Positions 63,989 to 64,000 of a stretch of DNA of 64,000 nucleotides are shown piece after piece. Within the stretch, counting starts at the first letter, position 1, and every line of letters begins with the position of its first letter. Position numbers and translations under genes: made by a program. The notes under the pieces are model-generated. The model saw only the letters and a list, made by a program, of their open reading frames with translations, made no database searches and was not told the origin of the DNA. Source of the DNA: Symbiodinium natans (Eukaryota; Sar; Dinophyceae; Suessiales; Symbiodiniaceae). Location: assembly GCA_905221605.1 (NCBI GenBank), contig CAJNDS010002568.1, positions 811,413-875,412 of the forward strand. Reading direction: 5' to 3'.

Positions 63989-64000
63989 GGCTACAATTGA

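Overview
The window looks like a piece of dinoflagellate nuclear genome, probably Symbiodiniaceae-like. The evidence is (i) very many interstitial arrays of the TTTAGGG/CCCTAAA heptamer, the telomere unit of plants, many algae and dinoflagellates; (ii) short GC-rich exon-like islands bounded by AG|G acceptors and GT (sometimes GC) donors; (iii) every convincing coding unit lies on the minus strand, as in unidirectional dinoflagellate gene blocks; (iv) a ubiquitin-like/FNIP-repeat protein; and (v) a LINE with endonuclease, reverse transcriptase and RNase H. The assignment is inference: no rRNA, organelle or spliced-leader sequence was seen to settle it.

Layout. 1-7 kb: telomere-like arrays alternating with isolated candidate exons. 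7.4-9.4 kb: a seven-exon gene model with ordinary short introns, ending in a stop. 9.6-10 kb: an AT tract and a 21-bp minisatellite. 10.5-11.9 kb: the start of a minus-strand gene whose introns are telomere-like repeat. 12-19 kb: candidate exons with membrane-like peptides, separated by arrays and palindromic elements. 19-25 kb: mostly arrays and variant arrays (TTAAGGG, TTTAGGC, CCCTNTAAA) and a hairpin cluster. 25.1-27.3 kb: a single-exon ubiquitin-like/FNIP-repeat gene. 27.3-33.3 kb: arrays and a 650-bp CTA/CTG tract. 33.6-37 kb: a multi-exon gene model. 37-49.5 kb: arrays, microsatellites and a 1.38-kb element with terminal inverted repeats. 49.8-53.8 kb: two more exon chains, one ending in a stop. 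54-56.7 kb: arrays and a GA tract. 56.7-64 kb: a LINE copy with two opposite frameshifts.

The main result is how the arrays relate to the exons. In several chains the telomere-like sequence fills the introns and supplies splice sites: TTTAGGG contains both GT (GG|GTTTAGGG) and AG (TTTAG|GG), and the C-strand array CCCTAAAC gives a pyrimidine-rich, branch-point-like acceptor side. Many introns carry a G-strand array at the donor end and a C-strand array at the acceptor end, so they could fold back. Joining the islands keeps the reading frame through eight exons (33.6-35.7 kb), three exons to a stop (52.4-53.2 kb), three exons (49.8-51.1 kb) and three exons from an ATG (10.5-11.9 kb). Palindromic element families (A to F below) lie in the same introns; family A carries GAG|GTTCAT and CCTCCAAG| at its ends, as introner-type introns would.

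Limits: island peptides are short and many islands are open on both strands, so strand and exact splice sites are inferences from splice motifs, frame continuity and third-position GC. No transcript or homology search was possible.
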